This document shows, piece after piece, positions 26,001 through 39,227 of a stretch of 64,000 nucleotides of DNA. Under the pieces are notes generated by a model, which saw only the letters and a list, made by a program, of their open reading frames with translations, had not been told where the DNA came from and made no database searches. The stretch lies in the NCBI GenBank assembly GCA_035041965.1, contig JAPYMA010000772.1, positions 124,001-188,000 of the forward strand. The letters run 5' to 3'. The stretch comes from Anisakis pegreffii. Taxonomy: Eukaryota > Nematoda > Chromadorea > Rhabditida > Anisakidae. Position numbers and translations under genes: made by a program. Position 1 is the stretch's first letter. Every line of letters starts with the position of its first letter.

Positions 26001-28009
26001 ACCGCTGTACTCACAAACCATGGTGACTCTCAAGCTTTTTGATTTTGATTTATCGACCGCAGTATGTTTCAAGAACTCTTCTCTAACAGGTGTTTACTGC
26101 AAACATTTCGGTGAATCGAATCATCATATCACCGTTTTCCATCTGATATTTACCCCACTTTATGTGCTTATCGTCTCCACTTTAACCACCACTTTCGTCA
26201 GGTAAAACTGTTGAAGAATACCGATCATATATGTATACGTAAAACGACAAACAACAAATGAATCAGAAATGTGAAAGGCTCCTCAGTATTTGTGCTACAT
26301 TTAAAAGAATTTCGCATCCCAACTCATCCGAAGGTGTTCCGCTAAAGCAAAATTTGTTAAGATAAGCGAAAGACAATCAGCTCGAAAGTTCAGAATTAAA
26401 CGTTGAATCTAGCTTGAATGTTCCTTCATCAAATCAGTTATGGAAAAAAATGCACAAATGATGTCATAAATCATGCCACTGACTGACTCACATTCAAAGA
26501 CACAAGGCAGCTGGTACAGTCTCAAGCAAAAACTGCAACGGTGAAGTTGATTGTGGTAAATGAGCGTTAATAAAATCCCCCATTCAATGAAGAACTATTA
26601 AATTTTAAAAATGAAGATTTCTTTCGTGAAATATTCACGTTCCATCTGAGACGATGATGCAAATATTATATTATTTGCTGATGTTTCACATGAGTGCTGC
26701 TTTCGTCTTTTATTATTCTCTATTTTTTGTGCATTTGATTCAATGAAAATTGCTGAATTGATTTTGCTGCTCGATTAGACGAATACAAATAACGAAAACG
26801 ATCCGATATTCCATATAACATTCACCATCCACCACTTATAACAAGCAACAACACATTCACATTTCCTCAATTGTTTGTTCTGTTTACTCGGTTCTGTTTT
26901 TCGTTTTGTAAACTCATACCAAAAAGTCACCTCACCTTGTACATCCTCCACCTGAAATTTATACCACACGCAAATCTCATATCAGAGCACTTGGTGCAGT
27001 ATGCAGGCAACAATTGCATGACAGTAATGATGGCGAGCTTGTTAAACATTGATTCAAGCATTCGGATGTTAACGCTCATTCCTGGTCTACCACAGAAGTG
27101 TTAACGAGCAACTAAAGCAGGTGATGTTTATGTTCTTTTTCACCAGTTTGAGTGCCGTAATTTGATCTCATTTCAAGCCACTCGCACTGATAGTTGATTC
27201 TTGCTAGCCAATATGAAGTAACAGATTGAAGGGTTTCTCGATACCACTAAAAACACGTGCAGCACCAGTGTTTACCGACACTGCTGAGAAGAAGTGTACT
27301 GAATCGCACCCTAAAAGATGAACTCGAAAATATTGCCGCATAAAACGCTCGAGTGACAAATTGTTGTTGAACGAATCGTCTGGACATTGACATAATGCAT
27401 TTGCATTAACGAACGAGTTGAGTGCATTTGCTTTGTAAACATTGCGAATGAATATGGAAACGATAAAAAATAATTGTCGCAATTGTGAAATTATTTTTTT
27501 GTATTTCATTTTGGACGGTGAGTGTCGCCTATTGAACGAATTTGTATTTATTATATATCAGTACAATAGTAATCGGTAATGTGTTTACAAACTGTTTGAT
27601 GTTGCATTCGAAAAGTTTGATACAATAACCGTATTGTTTGCACATATCACATTCATACACACTCACAATGAATATGACACTCATCAGCAAATTGCATTAT
27701 GGCATTGTATTTAAGATATATCGTCATTCTTTGTGCGATCAATCGTTTTTTGGCTCATTCGGCAGTGGTTCCGAAGGAATTTTTGTGATTTTTTGTTTTG
27801 GTTTTAGTACTGAGTGACGAGTTTTCTTGATTACTCAGTCAATATCAACACATTCAACTAGGAGAACGATGAGAATGAAACAAAAATAACGCCTTCAGCA
27901 AGGATCTTGTTCAGCAAATGAACAAATAAAACCCAAATATGTATAAACGTATCTGTACATAAACATGGTTATGATGGACGATTATTGTCATACAACGGAT
28001 ATTTTTCAG
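23042..28009. other. No supported gene; small hairpin and weak open frames
   Basis: A perfect 14-bp hairpin lies at 24028-24060. After an acceptor at 24594 two plus-strand frames are open for about 38 codons, one reading LLLLEFRPFHEIIRNYGSS before its stop; no family recognised. The stretch 26775-27104 is open on both strands. The frame at 27204-27509 (-, 101 codons) begins with a hydrophobic segment resembling a signal peptide, but nothing else supports it. Confidence 0.4.
24028..24060. repeat. Perfect 14-bp inverted repeat, 5-nt loop
   Basis: AATGTACAATACAA (24028-24041), loop CACGT, then the exact complement (24047-24060). Seen directly. Possible cruciform or foldback; no gene nearby. Confidence 0.9.
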
Positions 28010-29263
28010 ATAATCCAAACGAAGTTGTGTGTCCAAGTTGTTGCTTCGAGATGCTTGAATGTAGGAATATGATACTTATTATAGTAAGCGACATACTTAT
28101 ATGCACATTGACAAACTCATCGAAACTGCGACTGGTAATTATGCAAAGAGCACATTCATGATTCTATTATATTTCATTTGATTGTAATTCACTCACTTTA
28201 TATGTGCGCTCAAGAAGATCTAAGAAAATTGCTATTCAAGTCAGTAACAATCGATTCATTTCAATTCACTGAACACATTATGACCATTGTGTTCAATATA
28301 GAGTCAGCAATCGAAACTATACTCAAAGAAATTTCGTTTCAATTCATGTTCGGTTATCCAGTGAGTAGATTTACAGCCTATTTTTTTCATTGAAGCGAGA
28401 AAATCTTGCAAGCAGTGAATGTGTCTCAAATTTTCCTAATTATATCAGTTCTGCTTCAAAAATCAAAATGAGGAATTCAATTCCCTCAGTGATTCCCTAA
28501 ACATGCATCAGTTTCGGCTTAAGTACCGAAAATCGCTTACACGAAAGGAATTAACAGTATGTCATCCAGTGTGATGAAGTGACCGTCGGTTAATATACAC
28601 GAACATGTATGCTCAAAGATACGGTAGTGACGTGCTCTCTGCTAAATGTGTATGTATGTAATGTTTGTGTATCTGTGACCATCAAACAAGGATGATAACA
28701 AGAAACGTTTAAAAGATGCCGCATTAAGCTGACCAGCTAACAATTGTTGTCGTTAAGAAAACACAACGAACGCCATAGAGGCGTCACAGATATGTGGAGT
28801 GAATGTATCAAGTGAGAATAACGCTATTGGCGTAGTATCTCGAATAAGCATCTAAGTATATAAGAAAGGATAATCATTCACAAAGCTTTATGAAAACAAA
28901 CAACTCGACCACAGCGTTTATGAACATAATGCGATAACATGAAAGTGCTCTGTTCAAATAAACGCGCATGATAAGAACGCAGTTGTTCGTATGAAAAACA
29001 CCTTCATTCACCACTACCATTGCTTTTCAGCTGGTTCAAAACGGCTACGAAACAGACATATTATCAGAGTGATGCAATATAACCGTTTAGCATGTTAATG
29101 AGTTCTCATCACATATTTCATGTAATTTTCAGACGTACGACCAAAAACAAGTTCACATACTAACGTCAGCTTTAAAGTTTGTGTTTGTCAGGATTGTTTG
29201 ATCAACTGGGAAAATCTTTCAGCGGATATTGATACGTTAAGGAATTTTATAAGCTTGACGTAA
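28010..29263 (+). CDS. Candidate Cys-rich (zinc-ribbon-like) C-terminus, two exons
   Basis: Exon 28010-28060 follows a strong acceptor (ATTTTTCAG) and ends at GAAT/GTAGGA (phase 1). Exon 29133-29263 follows TAATTTTCAG (2 nt complete the codon) and ends in TAA at 29261-29263. The joined peptide holds NEVVCPSCCFEMLEYVRP and then FKVCVCQDCLINWENLS, ending NFISLT. It therefore has a CxxC pair, about 22 residues, then CxxC, as in zinc ribbons. Matching phases and complementary Cys pairs argue for a real gene. No named family is recognised, and the upstream exon is unknown (17555-17687 fits in phase). An alternative donor at 28084 (GTAAGC) would change the reading. Confidence 0.4.
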
Positions 29264-30387
29264 TCATGCTTGGGCAGATAATTTTTTTGTTTGAAAAGAA
29301 TCGTCATCAACTGGAACGAAATCAATCGTTCTTCACACGTTACAATCGGTCACATCAAAGTGTTTTGTTAGAGTTTATTGCATTTGAAAAGCATTCACTT
29401 CTTAGCGTTACCCATATAAGTATTGAACATGCTTTTGATTGTACAACAATGGATGCTAATATGAGATGCTTTTACAAACAAATACATTTTTTATATGGTA
29501 CACCAATAAAACATTCAAACAACCCAAAATCCTACCATTTCTTTTGTTGAGCACTATTTATTAGCATTTTTGACAATTTGAAACGATCGATTCAGAATTG
29601 AATACAAGCCATTAAAATGTTAATAGCTGATATCATTTGATGAACACAAAAGTTTTATTCTTTGCGAGCCTGGCATAAAAATATTTCCATTCTCATCATT
29701 TTGATTGCAAAAATCAAATAAATTTTCCATCATCCATTTAAAAAATTCTTCAGATCTCATACATCAACACATGCAGTTATGAATCCAAGAAAGTCGATGC
29801 TTCCCAACAGATCAATGATTCTCAACATGATAGGCAATGACGCTCCAGTTTGTCACGAATCTGACGGTTGAAAACCATCATCACAAATGCCCTGAAGAGG
29901 TGAGATGAGAAACGCATACCGTAATCATGTGCTGTTTCACGACCAATTTTGAGTGATGCGTTGATGTATGTACGTGTGTTTATATGTCACTCCAAATCGT
30001 CCTTTCAAACGTATTGACCAATAAGATCATCCAAAGTTGCTGTTAAAGTGAAAGATCTGAGCACGAACCGTCATAGTCATCCTAATCAGCTAATGATAAT
30101 TTTCGTATTATCGGAATATTCTCCATTATTACATTTGTTACGACGTTCAAAGTCGCACAGGAAATAAGAAGTTCACCTACCGCTTCTCTCAAATATCCTT
30201 TGCTCCAACTGATTTTAAAGAATCTAACGATTGTCTCACTTCATGAAAACCTCTCGAATGATGTAGTGCAAACTAAAGTGGCAGTAGTCAATGAAATAAT
30301 TTACTGTAGAACGATCTCGTTGAAAACGAATAAACCAAAGAAAACGGTTTGTGTACAAACAACACTGAACAGGAAATCATGATCATC

Positions 30388-30417
30388 AGAGAGGGAGAGA
30401 GAAGAGAGGGAGAGAGC
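30388..30417. repeat. GA-rich purine tract
   Basis: GAGAGGGAGAGAGAAGAGAG and further GA units on the plus strand. Seen directly. Confidence 0.9.
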
Positions 30418-31963
30418 AACACATTTATGGCAATTGCAAAGGAAAATCAAAAAATTCTGAAGAATGCATGAAAATACAGCAAAGAATATGATTTACACAT
30501 GTGCAAATAACAGCACTTTCAACACGTCTACATTCACTGCAACTTCGATGGTTGTGAAGATGAATTCAACAAACACATCATATAATGTGGATGAATATAT
30601 ATTACGTGGTGAATGATATTAGGTAAACGGATTTCAAAATATTCAGTGAAAAAGATGACCTGAACCGGTGGTTGAAAACGTTCTCTCAGGTAAGACTCAG
30701 TTCAACGGATTCTGCTTAGTGAGCGACTGCGAGCCTTGTTTCATAGTAATAATCAAAGGATTTAGTTGAAAAAACGAAGATTTTGCTGGTTCAAATAAAA
30801 GATGTACGATTTTATCTCATGTTTGATGCATTACAAAAGACTTAACATAGAACGGATTTTTAGTGAATTTTCTCAAAATCAAGAAGATTCATTTCATGAT
30901 TCTGAAATTGCAGTCAAATCTGGTCACCAGTATACCCATTCAACTAATTAACAGTATGCGTTGACATATTCTGAGCTGTATAGGACATGGAAGAATGAGA
31001 ATAATGTTATGGAACAACACACAAGAGACGAAATATGAGAACCAACAATTTAAAAAAAACTGGAATCATAAACATGGAATTTGCACGAGTAAAGCTTTGA
31101 CCAAAGCGAGAAAAACGTTTCGCGAAAACGAAACACAAAGAAACAAAACAAACAAAAATACTGTAAAATGTCATCACAATGCTGCACATTATAAGGGGTT
31201 CAATTAGAAGTCTTGTTGAAATTGATTATAACAAATACAGTTACGTTATACGACATCCATAAATCATCTCATAATCACACATCGGAAAGGATCTTCAGTA
31301 CGTTTGCACGAAAACCCCATCCATCAACAAGGCTAATCTCCGTATCAATCTTTATCCACAGAACTCATTAAATAGTTACGATTTCGATTACCTATTCCTT
31401 GCATAACTTATTTAATTTCAACAACCCCTTTGCACAAATCCCTTCAGATTTCTCCCACTTTAATTTCCCTATTCAAGTTTTTGCAATCATCCTCTGTGCT
31501 CGAAAAGAACAACAGAATAGCTCTATAGAAATTACCATCTCTATTGTATTATATGACTGACTCAACCGACTATTAAATGAAACGACGACAAAACAACCTC
31601 ATTGAAAAGAGTGTATAAAGAGCTGAATAGATTATTATTCAATAAAAAGTGCATTCTATTAAGAAATCCGAACGAAAATCAATACAATTCTGATATTCGA
31701 TTGTATTCATAAAATCGTTCGTTTAATCTATTGTCGCCGCATTGTACATTTTCTTTATTCACTCACATTCAAGACAATCGTATTTGTGTCATATATAAAT
31801 ATCTGCCTACATACAAGTTATTGTAAAGAGAACAAAATGTTCACGTCATTTTGTAATGAACGCATACAATTGACCAGACCGATCTCATGACGTCGTTCAA
31901 AACTGAACTTAGAGTTGAGAAGGTGAGAGCAAAAATGTAGATATTAGATATTTCGGTCAGTTA

Positions 31964-32008
31964 GTATTATTATTATTATTATTATCATTATTACTATCAT
32001 TATTATTA
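31964..32008. repeat. (TTA)n microsatellite, interrupted
   Basis: Pure TAT repeats to about 31984, then interrupted by ATC and ACT units. Seen directly. Confidence 0.9.
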
Positions 32009-32098
32009 GATTTTACTTTTTACGTGAGTGAGGCTCAAATAAGCGCTTTTCAGATGGTGCTTTAAGTTGTGCTTTTAAGATGATAAGAGAATTTTTAC

Positions 32099-32333
32099 AA
32101 GATTGAAAAAACAATAACGATGGGAGATTCTGCGAGAACACGCATCCAGAGTACTGGCATTATCATAGAGTTCAAATCGAAAATTCTTCATGCCTTCCAA
32201 TGAGGACACAACAAACGTACTGCGTCGTGGATGTGGAACGTCATGTTGATTTGCCCAGAGAAACATTTTGAAATGGACGAAGTGAGGTGCTCGACGTGTT
32301 TCACCACTTAATCCCATCCAAGTGCACTGAGAG
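32099..32333 (-). CDS. Orphan candidate internal exon, unknown protein
   Basis: A 235-nt open stretch sits between acceptor GCAATTTCAG (ending 32334) and a possible donor CTT/GTAAAA (starting 32098). The parent frame is one of the longest of the window (118 codons). The peptide is protein-like, with SGETRRAPHFVHFKMFLWAN, RRSTFVVSSLEGMKNF and RFELYDNASTLDACSRR. No family recognised. It enters in phase 2 and leaves in phase 0, so it does not join directly to the exon at 22847-23041. Confidence 0.3.
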
Positions 32334-35300
32334 CTGAAATTGCATTTCATTATCCGTAGTTCACATTTACTGTATAAAATTCGTCTTTTAAGCTCAGCAA
32401 AGAACACGAGATTGAATCGACACTCGACCACAGCAACTCTGCAATTTTATCATTTTGCATACCACCGCCGTCTTATAGACCGCATTTCTCATCGAATGTC
32501 CTCCCATCATTCATCAAAAAACCTCAGCGACTATTTTCATCAAGTGATCACCTTTGTTGCAATGCAAAAAAAAAAAAACTCGCATATTTCACAATAATTA
32601 TTGTGTGAACTAATCATTCGTAGTGCCAAAATTCTTAGGAATATGGCAATTTCTTTTAACAGTTGCCTAATCAGATGTTTTGATTCAGTCTGTAGAATAA
32701 GGTAATAAGTTGAAGAGGTTTCATTGAAAGAGTTGATTCTGTGAACCGGTTTGCTGACAGCTTAGAAGTGCTAACGCACGTATATCATTCAAACTTCTTC
32801 TGCTTTCATTGAAAGCCTTTTTTCTGGCCATAATTCAACAAACGAATAGAATAAAATTCTTTTCAAATCAGAATGAAAGAGAAAAAAACTATTTGTTGTG
32901 TTGTGAAAACGCTACGAACAATAAATTGATCAATTAGTGATTCATTTGGTTCACTTTCATAAAATGAGAATTCATTTGAACCTCAAACGAACAATTCCGC
33001 TCGAAAAGTTACGAGAATATAATAACAATGTTATGAATTCATTGAATGGAAGTAAATAATCAAAATATCGGTGGATGTGTTTGGCTTTCGTTGTGGAACT
33101 GTAGCTCTTTACCACTATATGATTATCCGTTGTAATTATTAATTCAACTATCGAATTCAGAATTTTTCAAGAAAAACTTATTCAACTCCTCAAAAAAATT
33201 CCGTTATCACAGAGTAAGTTCAGCTACAAACAAGGACCGAAATAATGAAAACTTCATTCTGATATGCTACAAGACAACGAGACGACCGCCAGCCTAATGT
33301 GTCTAATTGGAACAACACATGACATAACTGCGCCTGTAATCACATGAATGCGTATTTTATTTCGCTTTCATTATAAATGACTACTTCGAATTCGATTCAG
33401 CATTCTGTTGTGATTCTCTGACCTTAACGAGCTTCTCAAACAACAATAAAAATAGCTGCTTCAAGCTTCAAACTGTGCTTGATGGGTTTGGAGTGTTTCA
33501 ATTCAGTGCAACATCGAGTCATTGTAAAACCGGTTCACTTAAAATTGAGATACATTATTTATTTATTAATAGAGCAATAATGCCTCATCAAGCTATTATC
33601 TATGGAAGTGTCATTGTTAAATTTTCATGCAATTATTCATTTCTTTTATCCAACTTTCTCTTATAATCACTTCTTTGATTACTTCTTTTCAACTGACGAT
33701 TCAATGACACAGGTAAATACATCCTCAGAACATCTTTCTGCCATGCTTAAGGCTTATACAACAAAGGGTATAATATCATTTGGTTGAAGAGAGTTTGAGT
33801 AATGAGGAAAGTATTGAGTGTAGCGATGTGCACATGAAGAATTGAAGAGGACAGTTTGAAGGTGAAGGGCCGATGAGGGCAACAATTACTGAGGAAAAGA
33901 ATAAGAAAAGAGATCGACGAGAAGATGATCACTACTCAATAGAGGGGTTATTTCGTAACAAAGAAGCATAAAACGATGAGAGGATAAGAATAATAATGAC
34001 AATCATTTGAACCGTGCTCACAGATTATAATGGTGAACATTAAGAGAGATCGATGGATGTTTATTGCAAAATCCATTTCAGATAAAGACCTGTAATAATA
34101 ATACACATATCATCAGTATATTGCCATTAAGTTCTTCGAATAAATCTCTATTGCCAATAAAGGCAATTGTTAATAGTGTATGTAAATTACATCTAATGTT
34201 GCATTGTTCACAATATAAATCATTTTTCAAAATTCATCCGATTCATCACACAAGCAACGACTGATTTTTGTTATAGTCTTTGGCAGTGGATATCCACGAA
34301 TTAATTGTTCCCGTGACATTTTTGGAGGGTAGTGTGGAAACTAAACGACTGGGATGCTACCAATTTGGAGACTGTCACAGTGATTAGAAATTTATAAGAA
34401 AATCACAATAAAATGCAGTGATAAGAACACCAAGAGTTAGCACAACACTCTTCCCTCTGAAACACCTCAATTTTCTGCTTCTCTTTGTAAGGGACTCATT
34501 GAATTCCTCAATCAAATGCTATCAACACACATTTTTGATTGTTCTCTTTGGGAGAAAACAACTGAAAACGTAAATTTGATTTGAACTGCACAAAACAACT
34601 CGGTGCTATCACGAAAACAATTTTCGCCAAAACCTTCGACTTGTTAAGCTGACGGAATATTCATTGACATGGACAAAATGGCTGATTCATCGCGCTTTAT
34701 CATTCTCATAAGTGATGCATGGAGATATTTGCTCAAATAGTGTGAACAATCAGAAGAAAATGACCTAATCATAGGACTGAATTGATTTAGCGATAACCAT
34801 TATTTAACACCCCTAATAGTATGTGTATAATATCATGACTTTCAGAATTTCTTTTGTTCGTAATAATGTATTGAGTCCATACGAAGTGAAAGTTAAAAAC
34901 CTCAGAGCGCAGTCCACTTCGACAGCACCAAATTTCCACAACGAGAAAGTGCCCATTTTGTTCAAAGTGAAGCAAGATCGCTGTGATTGTTTCACCTCAC
35001 AAACGTCATCACCTACCTTTGAAGTAGTACCGTAACAATCATATGCTCATATAGCACTACATCAACATTCCCTTCTGCTATAAGCGTTAAAAGCGTCGTA
35101 CCTTACCGAAAGTGTTGTGTATCACACATAAATAAATGTATCAAATCAAGTGAGAGCAGCAATACAATCAACGATAATCACAATCAAAGAGAAGGCATTT
35201 AGCTGAACGTGCCGAAGCATAACAAATGAGACAAACGCATTTTCAATAATATTCAACAAATAGGTAAATGGATAATTTGACTTCTACGGTTCATGTTCGT

Positions 35301-35540
35301 TTGGTAATTTCACGCTGAGTTGCCGCAGCCATTTAGCGGCTAACGAAATTTCTGGAGTGAACACTCAAATATCTTCGCTCAGCTAAGCATGATTCATTCT
35401 CACAACCTAATCGGCAAAAAAAATTATCATTTCGATAGCAACTATTTTGAAACTGATATAATTGCATGAAACTGATGAGAAATCAGTCTTAATGTGAACG
35501 ATTCAAGGCTATTACTATGATGGACAGAACGAGAATGTGA

Positions 35541-35567
35541 TAGATACTTTAGAATCTAAAGTATCTA
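35541..35567. repeat. Perfect 11-bp inverted repeat, 5-nt loop
   Basis: TAGATACTTTA, loop GAATC, then TAAAGTATCTA. A further TAAAGT follows at once, and AAAGTCTAAA lies nearby. Seen directly. Confidence 0.9.
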
Positions 35568-36094
35568 AAGTTTCACAAAAAAAAAGTCGAAAGTCTAAAT
35601 TTTATGTAGATAATTTAGGAATGTAACCGAACTGAGACACGATTAGCTGCGTCATTTAACTAAACCTTCGAGGACTTATAGTGCTTCATGGATCAGGGTT
35701 TGATGATTTTACCGTTGTGGAGTGTTTTAGTTATTTCAAGCAATTCATAACTGTACGAGCCAGCTGTACATATTTTCATATTGAATGGAACACATTTGTA
35801 AAAGTGATGTAAGCATTTTTATGATTCATGCTATGAATAAAATCATTTTGTTTGTGTTTTGTGTGATGAATGGTTGCAGTTGAATGGAATAACTTGTTAA
35901 GAAAACAATACGAGTCAAATATACAAAACAAACGCGTACTTGATGCGCGAAATGCGTTTTTCAACAACACAAATAAATTTATGTGTTTATGTGGATGTGT
36001 AAATATATACGAATAATTACATGTATATGTACGACGTTTGGATTGTATTTCTGAATCATTCTAAAAGACCAACCGACATTCAGATGGATACTGA

Positions 36095-36114
36095 CTCGCT
36101 CGCTCGCTCGCTCG
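36095..36114. repeat. (CGCT)n microsatellite
   Basis: ACTCGCTCGCTCGCTCGCTC, GC-rich within AT-rich surroundings. Seen directly. Confidence 0.9.
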
Positions 36115-36854
36115 GCTGGTCGACTGCAGCAGCATTCATGTCAGGAAACGATTCAACAAAGAAGAGCGCAACAAAAGAGAATACTGACATTCACATGGCA
36201 TTTCAAACCGAAATGCATTCACAAACTGAACCAATTCAATGTCTTAAAACAACGAACGTCAACTGTTTGCAAGTAGCTGATGACTGTTCGTTATTTCTTT
36301 CGTTGTGAATAAACTGAATTGATTTGCATAACGATTGCAATTTCTTACTTTTCAGGTTGAGGTATATCTAACAATCTCATGTGATAATCAACTGACAGCT
36401 GATATTTGTTAGAGTTCAGTTCAATAGTCACATCCGCCCACAAAGCAGCTCGCATAGGTTCAAGATATAGAAGATAGATGACATAAGAATAAAGACTGAT
36501 CGATAGTTATGATCTGGGCGAAATTGAATCAAAGGGACATCGTCCCTCCTATTGATTGATATGCAGCGGATTCACAAAGTGGATTCATATCTAATCGGAT
36601 AATTGAACGTGAAACTTTTCATTATTTTAACCAAAACTATTCTTTCGTTGGAATCAAGGAGAAGAATATGATAGTTGGGAATGTTTGCTAATCCGTTTAT
36701 ATCATTGGCAGACCAGAGTGAGATAGCTTCGAAAGATTTTGAGATGTGATTCACGCGAATTAAAACTTTGAAAGTGTGTTGAAAATCGCTCTCAGTGACC
36801 CAATTCACGTGAATAATAGTACAATCAAAACCAACTTCTCAATCGATCGACGAA

Positions 36855-36860
36855 TTTATT
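36855..36860 (-). promoter_or_regulatory. Possible polyadenylation signal of the SOX gene
   Basis: AATAAA on the minus strand about 130 bases after the SOX stop codon. Position fits a short nematode 3' UTR; assigned by motif only. Confidence 0.4.
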
Positions 36861-36989
36861 CACTCGTTAATAAGAACGATTTAGACAGCTCAGTTTCGGC
36901 AAGATATTATTTCTTTCGTTGATGTCATAATTGTAAATCACAAGATGAAAGTTATGAAAAGTTGAACAACATACCAAAAAAAGCAAAAT

Positions 36990-39187
36990 TCAAACAGCTG
37001 CCGGAAGACTAGATGCTGGATTGTTAGGTGGTGGCGGGGGATTGCCTTGAGGAGATGGCTGTGATGCTGCTGCAGCCGCTGCCGCATGTGCCATGGCGTT
37101 TGTTTTCATGGCATATGCAGCCAGTACGTTCCGATGAATATCGTAGGGGTTATAGCCCGACATCAGACTACAATTCAGTTAAATTCTCAATAAAAAATTA
37201 ACCAGGTAAGCACACAAAAACATCGGAAACATGCATTTGTCAATTCTGCGATCTACAACAATCACATATTTATTAGCCAGTTTTCTATGTTAACTGAAAC
37301 GATCTCACTGCGATTGTTGCTGAATAAAACGATGAATTGAAAAGAACAACAATAAACGATAATTTCAATGAAGTAATCGAATTTAATCAGTCATCGCCTT
37401 TTCAAAACGTGTACTATTATATAAAAGTGTGTTCACTTGTCATCAAGCAATCGCGATACGATGATATTTCTGTCATAAATCTACGAAATGAACAACTGCG
37501 GAACATGTGTGCTTATGGAAACATTTGTGCAACAACTGTAATATCGCATAAACACTTCTGAATATGTGTGAATTGAAAATGAAGATATGAAATTATTTCG
37601 CTGTTTGCTCATTAATTATTTGATGTACTCAGAAGTGTGGAAATGTGATGAACGGCTGAGAATGAACATAAATAGTGTTGAGAGCTCACCTCGTCGCTGT
37701 TGTTGCAGGAGAGGAAGCCGGAAAGAACGGTGGATAGTAGGAGAATTCGGTCGCTTTTGATAGCGCTGCACTGTCGGCAGCAATCTTAGCAGCCATATCT
37801 AACGGATGCATAGGGGGATAGAACGACGTTGGATGATGTGAAACACTCGGTTGACCTGGAATATGTTTTTTGATTGCATTGCTGGCACAGTTTTAGCTCA
37901 AACGATCCATTCGCTATCGAATAAAAGCTTTCAGAATAGTAATCTAAACAGCTTATTATCACAACACTGCTCAATAAATCATTCATAACAGCATTATTTT
38001 ATGAATAAAATGTCATTCTTAATCATAACAAATGCTTAAAATTGCCGCATCATTTGTAAAAGATCTGTTGCCTTCAACAACAATCGTTATTTGTGAAATC
38101 GGTATTTGCGAAAGGAATATGAACACAAATCATCATAACTGATTGATCGTTGTGAGTTAGTGTGCTCTTTTGAATGCCATAATATCGAATTATGATGACT
38201 CAAACCGTGATTAACTCGCCTCTATGAAAAACACGACGAATAATAACGAAACATTGCAGTGATAACATAATATTTCATAATATTATTGTGCACTCAGTAA
38301 ATATGAATGTGCCTATTGTGTTTCATTGAATTTAATTACTATTCTATTGAAACTAGTTTTCGATTTGTTTGATTCGAGTAATAAAGAAGAAAAATTTGTT
38401 ATACCGAGTAGATTAGTATGTGGGAATGTTGTGAAAGGAAGTGCGAATGGGTATTTCTCTTTTGGTTTCACGATATTTTTCGGTTTTCGTCGTGGTCTAT
38501 ACTTATAGTCTGGATGTTCCTTCATATGTAACGCTCGAAGCCGTTTTGCTTCGTCGATGAACGGTCTCTTTTCGGCATCACAAAGTTGCTTCCATTCAGC
38601 ACCTGAATGAACGAACTTTAAGATTCAGTTGTAAACGACAATAGCTGGTAGGTGATGGATGTCTGTTATATCTTCTTCAACAGAGAATTCTTCGACGGAT
38701 AAACTCGAGTCATTATATTTGAACTTATCCATCAATGTCTCTGAGTATGTAATGGAGGTGTCAAAATGAAGTGAGTCCAATCAACACATACCTAAACGTT
38801 TACTAATTTCACTGTTGTGCATTTTCGGATTATCCTGTGCCATCTTGCGACGCTGTCCTCTCGACCAGACCATGAACGCATTCATCGGTCGTTTCACATG
38901 CGAGTCAAGCGTCATTTTGTTTGCATTCATAACGTTGCTATTGCCTGCAATAAACACAGTGTAGAAACGGTAAGAAAAGATTGTTGGTCTGAAAGATGAT
39001 GCTAGTTCTTAAATGAAGAGGACTGACCGCTATTCAGTGACCGCGCTCCATCTGAAGATATCGAACCGGCATCATCGTCCTCGTCCATATCCTCATCAAT
39101 CATCTTCTGAGTGCTCATATTCAGCGGTGCTGTAGATGCTGATGGCGTGGTTACAATCGCTGGATAAAGCATCGAAAGTTCACTCAT
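36990..39187 (-). CDS. sox-2: SOXB1 HMG-box transcription factor (sox-2 type), complete, 5 exons
   Basis: A nuclear transcription factor that binds and bends DNA through an HMG box. Exons: 39187-39028, 38944-38792, 38602-38405, 37855-37690, 37167-36990. All junctions are GT-AG and phases match; total 855 nt, 284 residues plus TGA. Order: N-terminus [18 protein letters not shown]; acidic stretch DEDMDEDDD (31-39); HMG box about 69-147 with the SOX signature RPMNAFMVW and EISKRLGAEWK; box end [16 protein letters not shown], typical of group B; then FYPPMHP and YYPPFFP motifs, an alanine run and a PPPPP run near the C-terminus. Introns cut the box after KRL. Length close to the roughly 280-residue nematode SOX-2. 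The start is the first ATG after an acceptor at 39217, a possible trans-splice or 5'-UTR intron site. Sox-2 rather than sox-3 is likely, not proven. Confidence 0.92.
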
Positions 39188-39216
39188 CGTGTTAGAATAT
39201 TTATGCCACCCGACGA

Positions 39217-39227
39217 CTGCAAATAAT
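39217..39227 (-). promoter_or_regulatory. 3' splice or trans-splice acceptor upstream of SOX start
   Basis: ATTATTTGCAG on the minus strand, with the first ATG of the SOX gene about 30 bases further on. In nematodes such a site may take a spliced leader or end a 5'-UTR intron. Inference from motif and position. Confidence 0.4.

Larger units (their letters stand above)
29264..36989. other. No strongly supported gene; orphan exon and microsatellites
   Basis: Contains the candidate minus exon 32099-32333, GA-rich and TTA microsatellites, an 11-bp hairpin (35541-35567) and a CGCT repeat. The remaining open frames (for example 29266-29550 and 36021-36308 on plus) show no recognisable motif. The 3' untranslated part of the SOX gene probably extends down to about 36.85 kb. 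Confidence 0.4.

Noticed and set aside
26775..27104. Overlapping plus and minus frames, and a possible 16-nt micro-exon (acceptor AAATTTCAG, donor GTGAGG) on minus
   Set aside because: Splice-like signals of this quality are common in AT-rich DNA, and the flanking frames disagree on strand.
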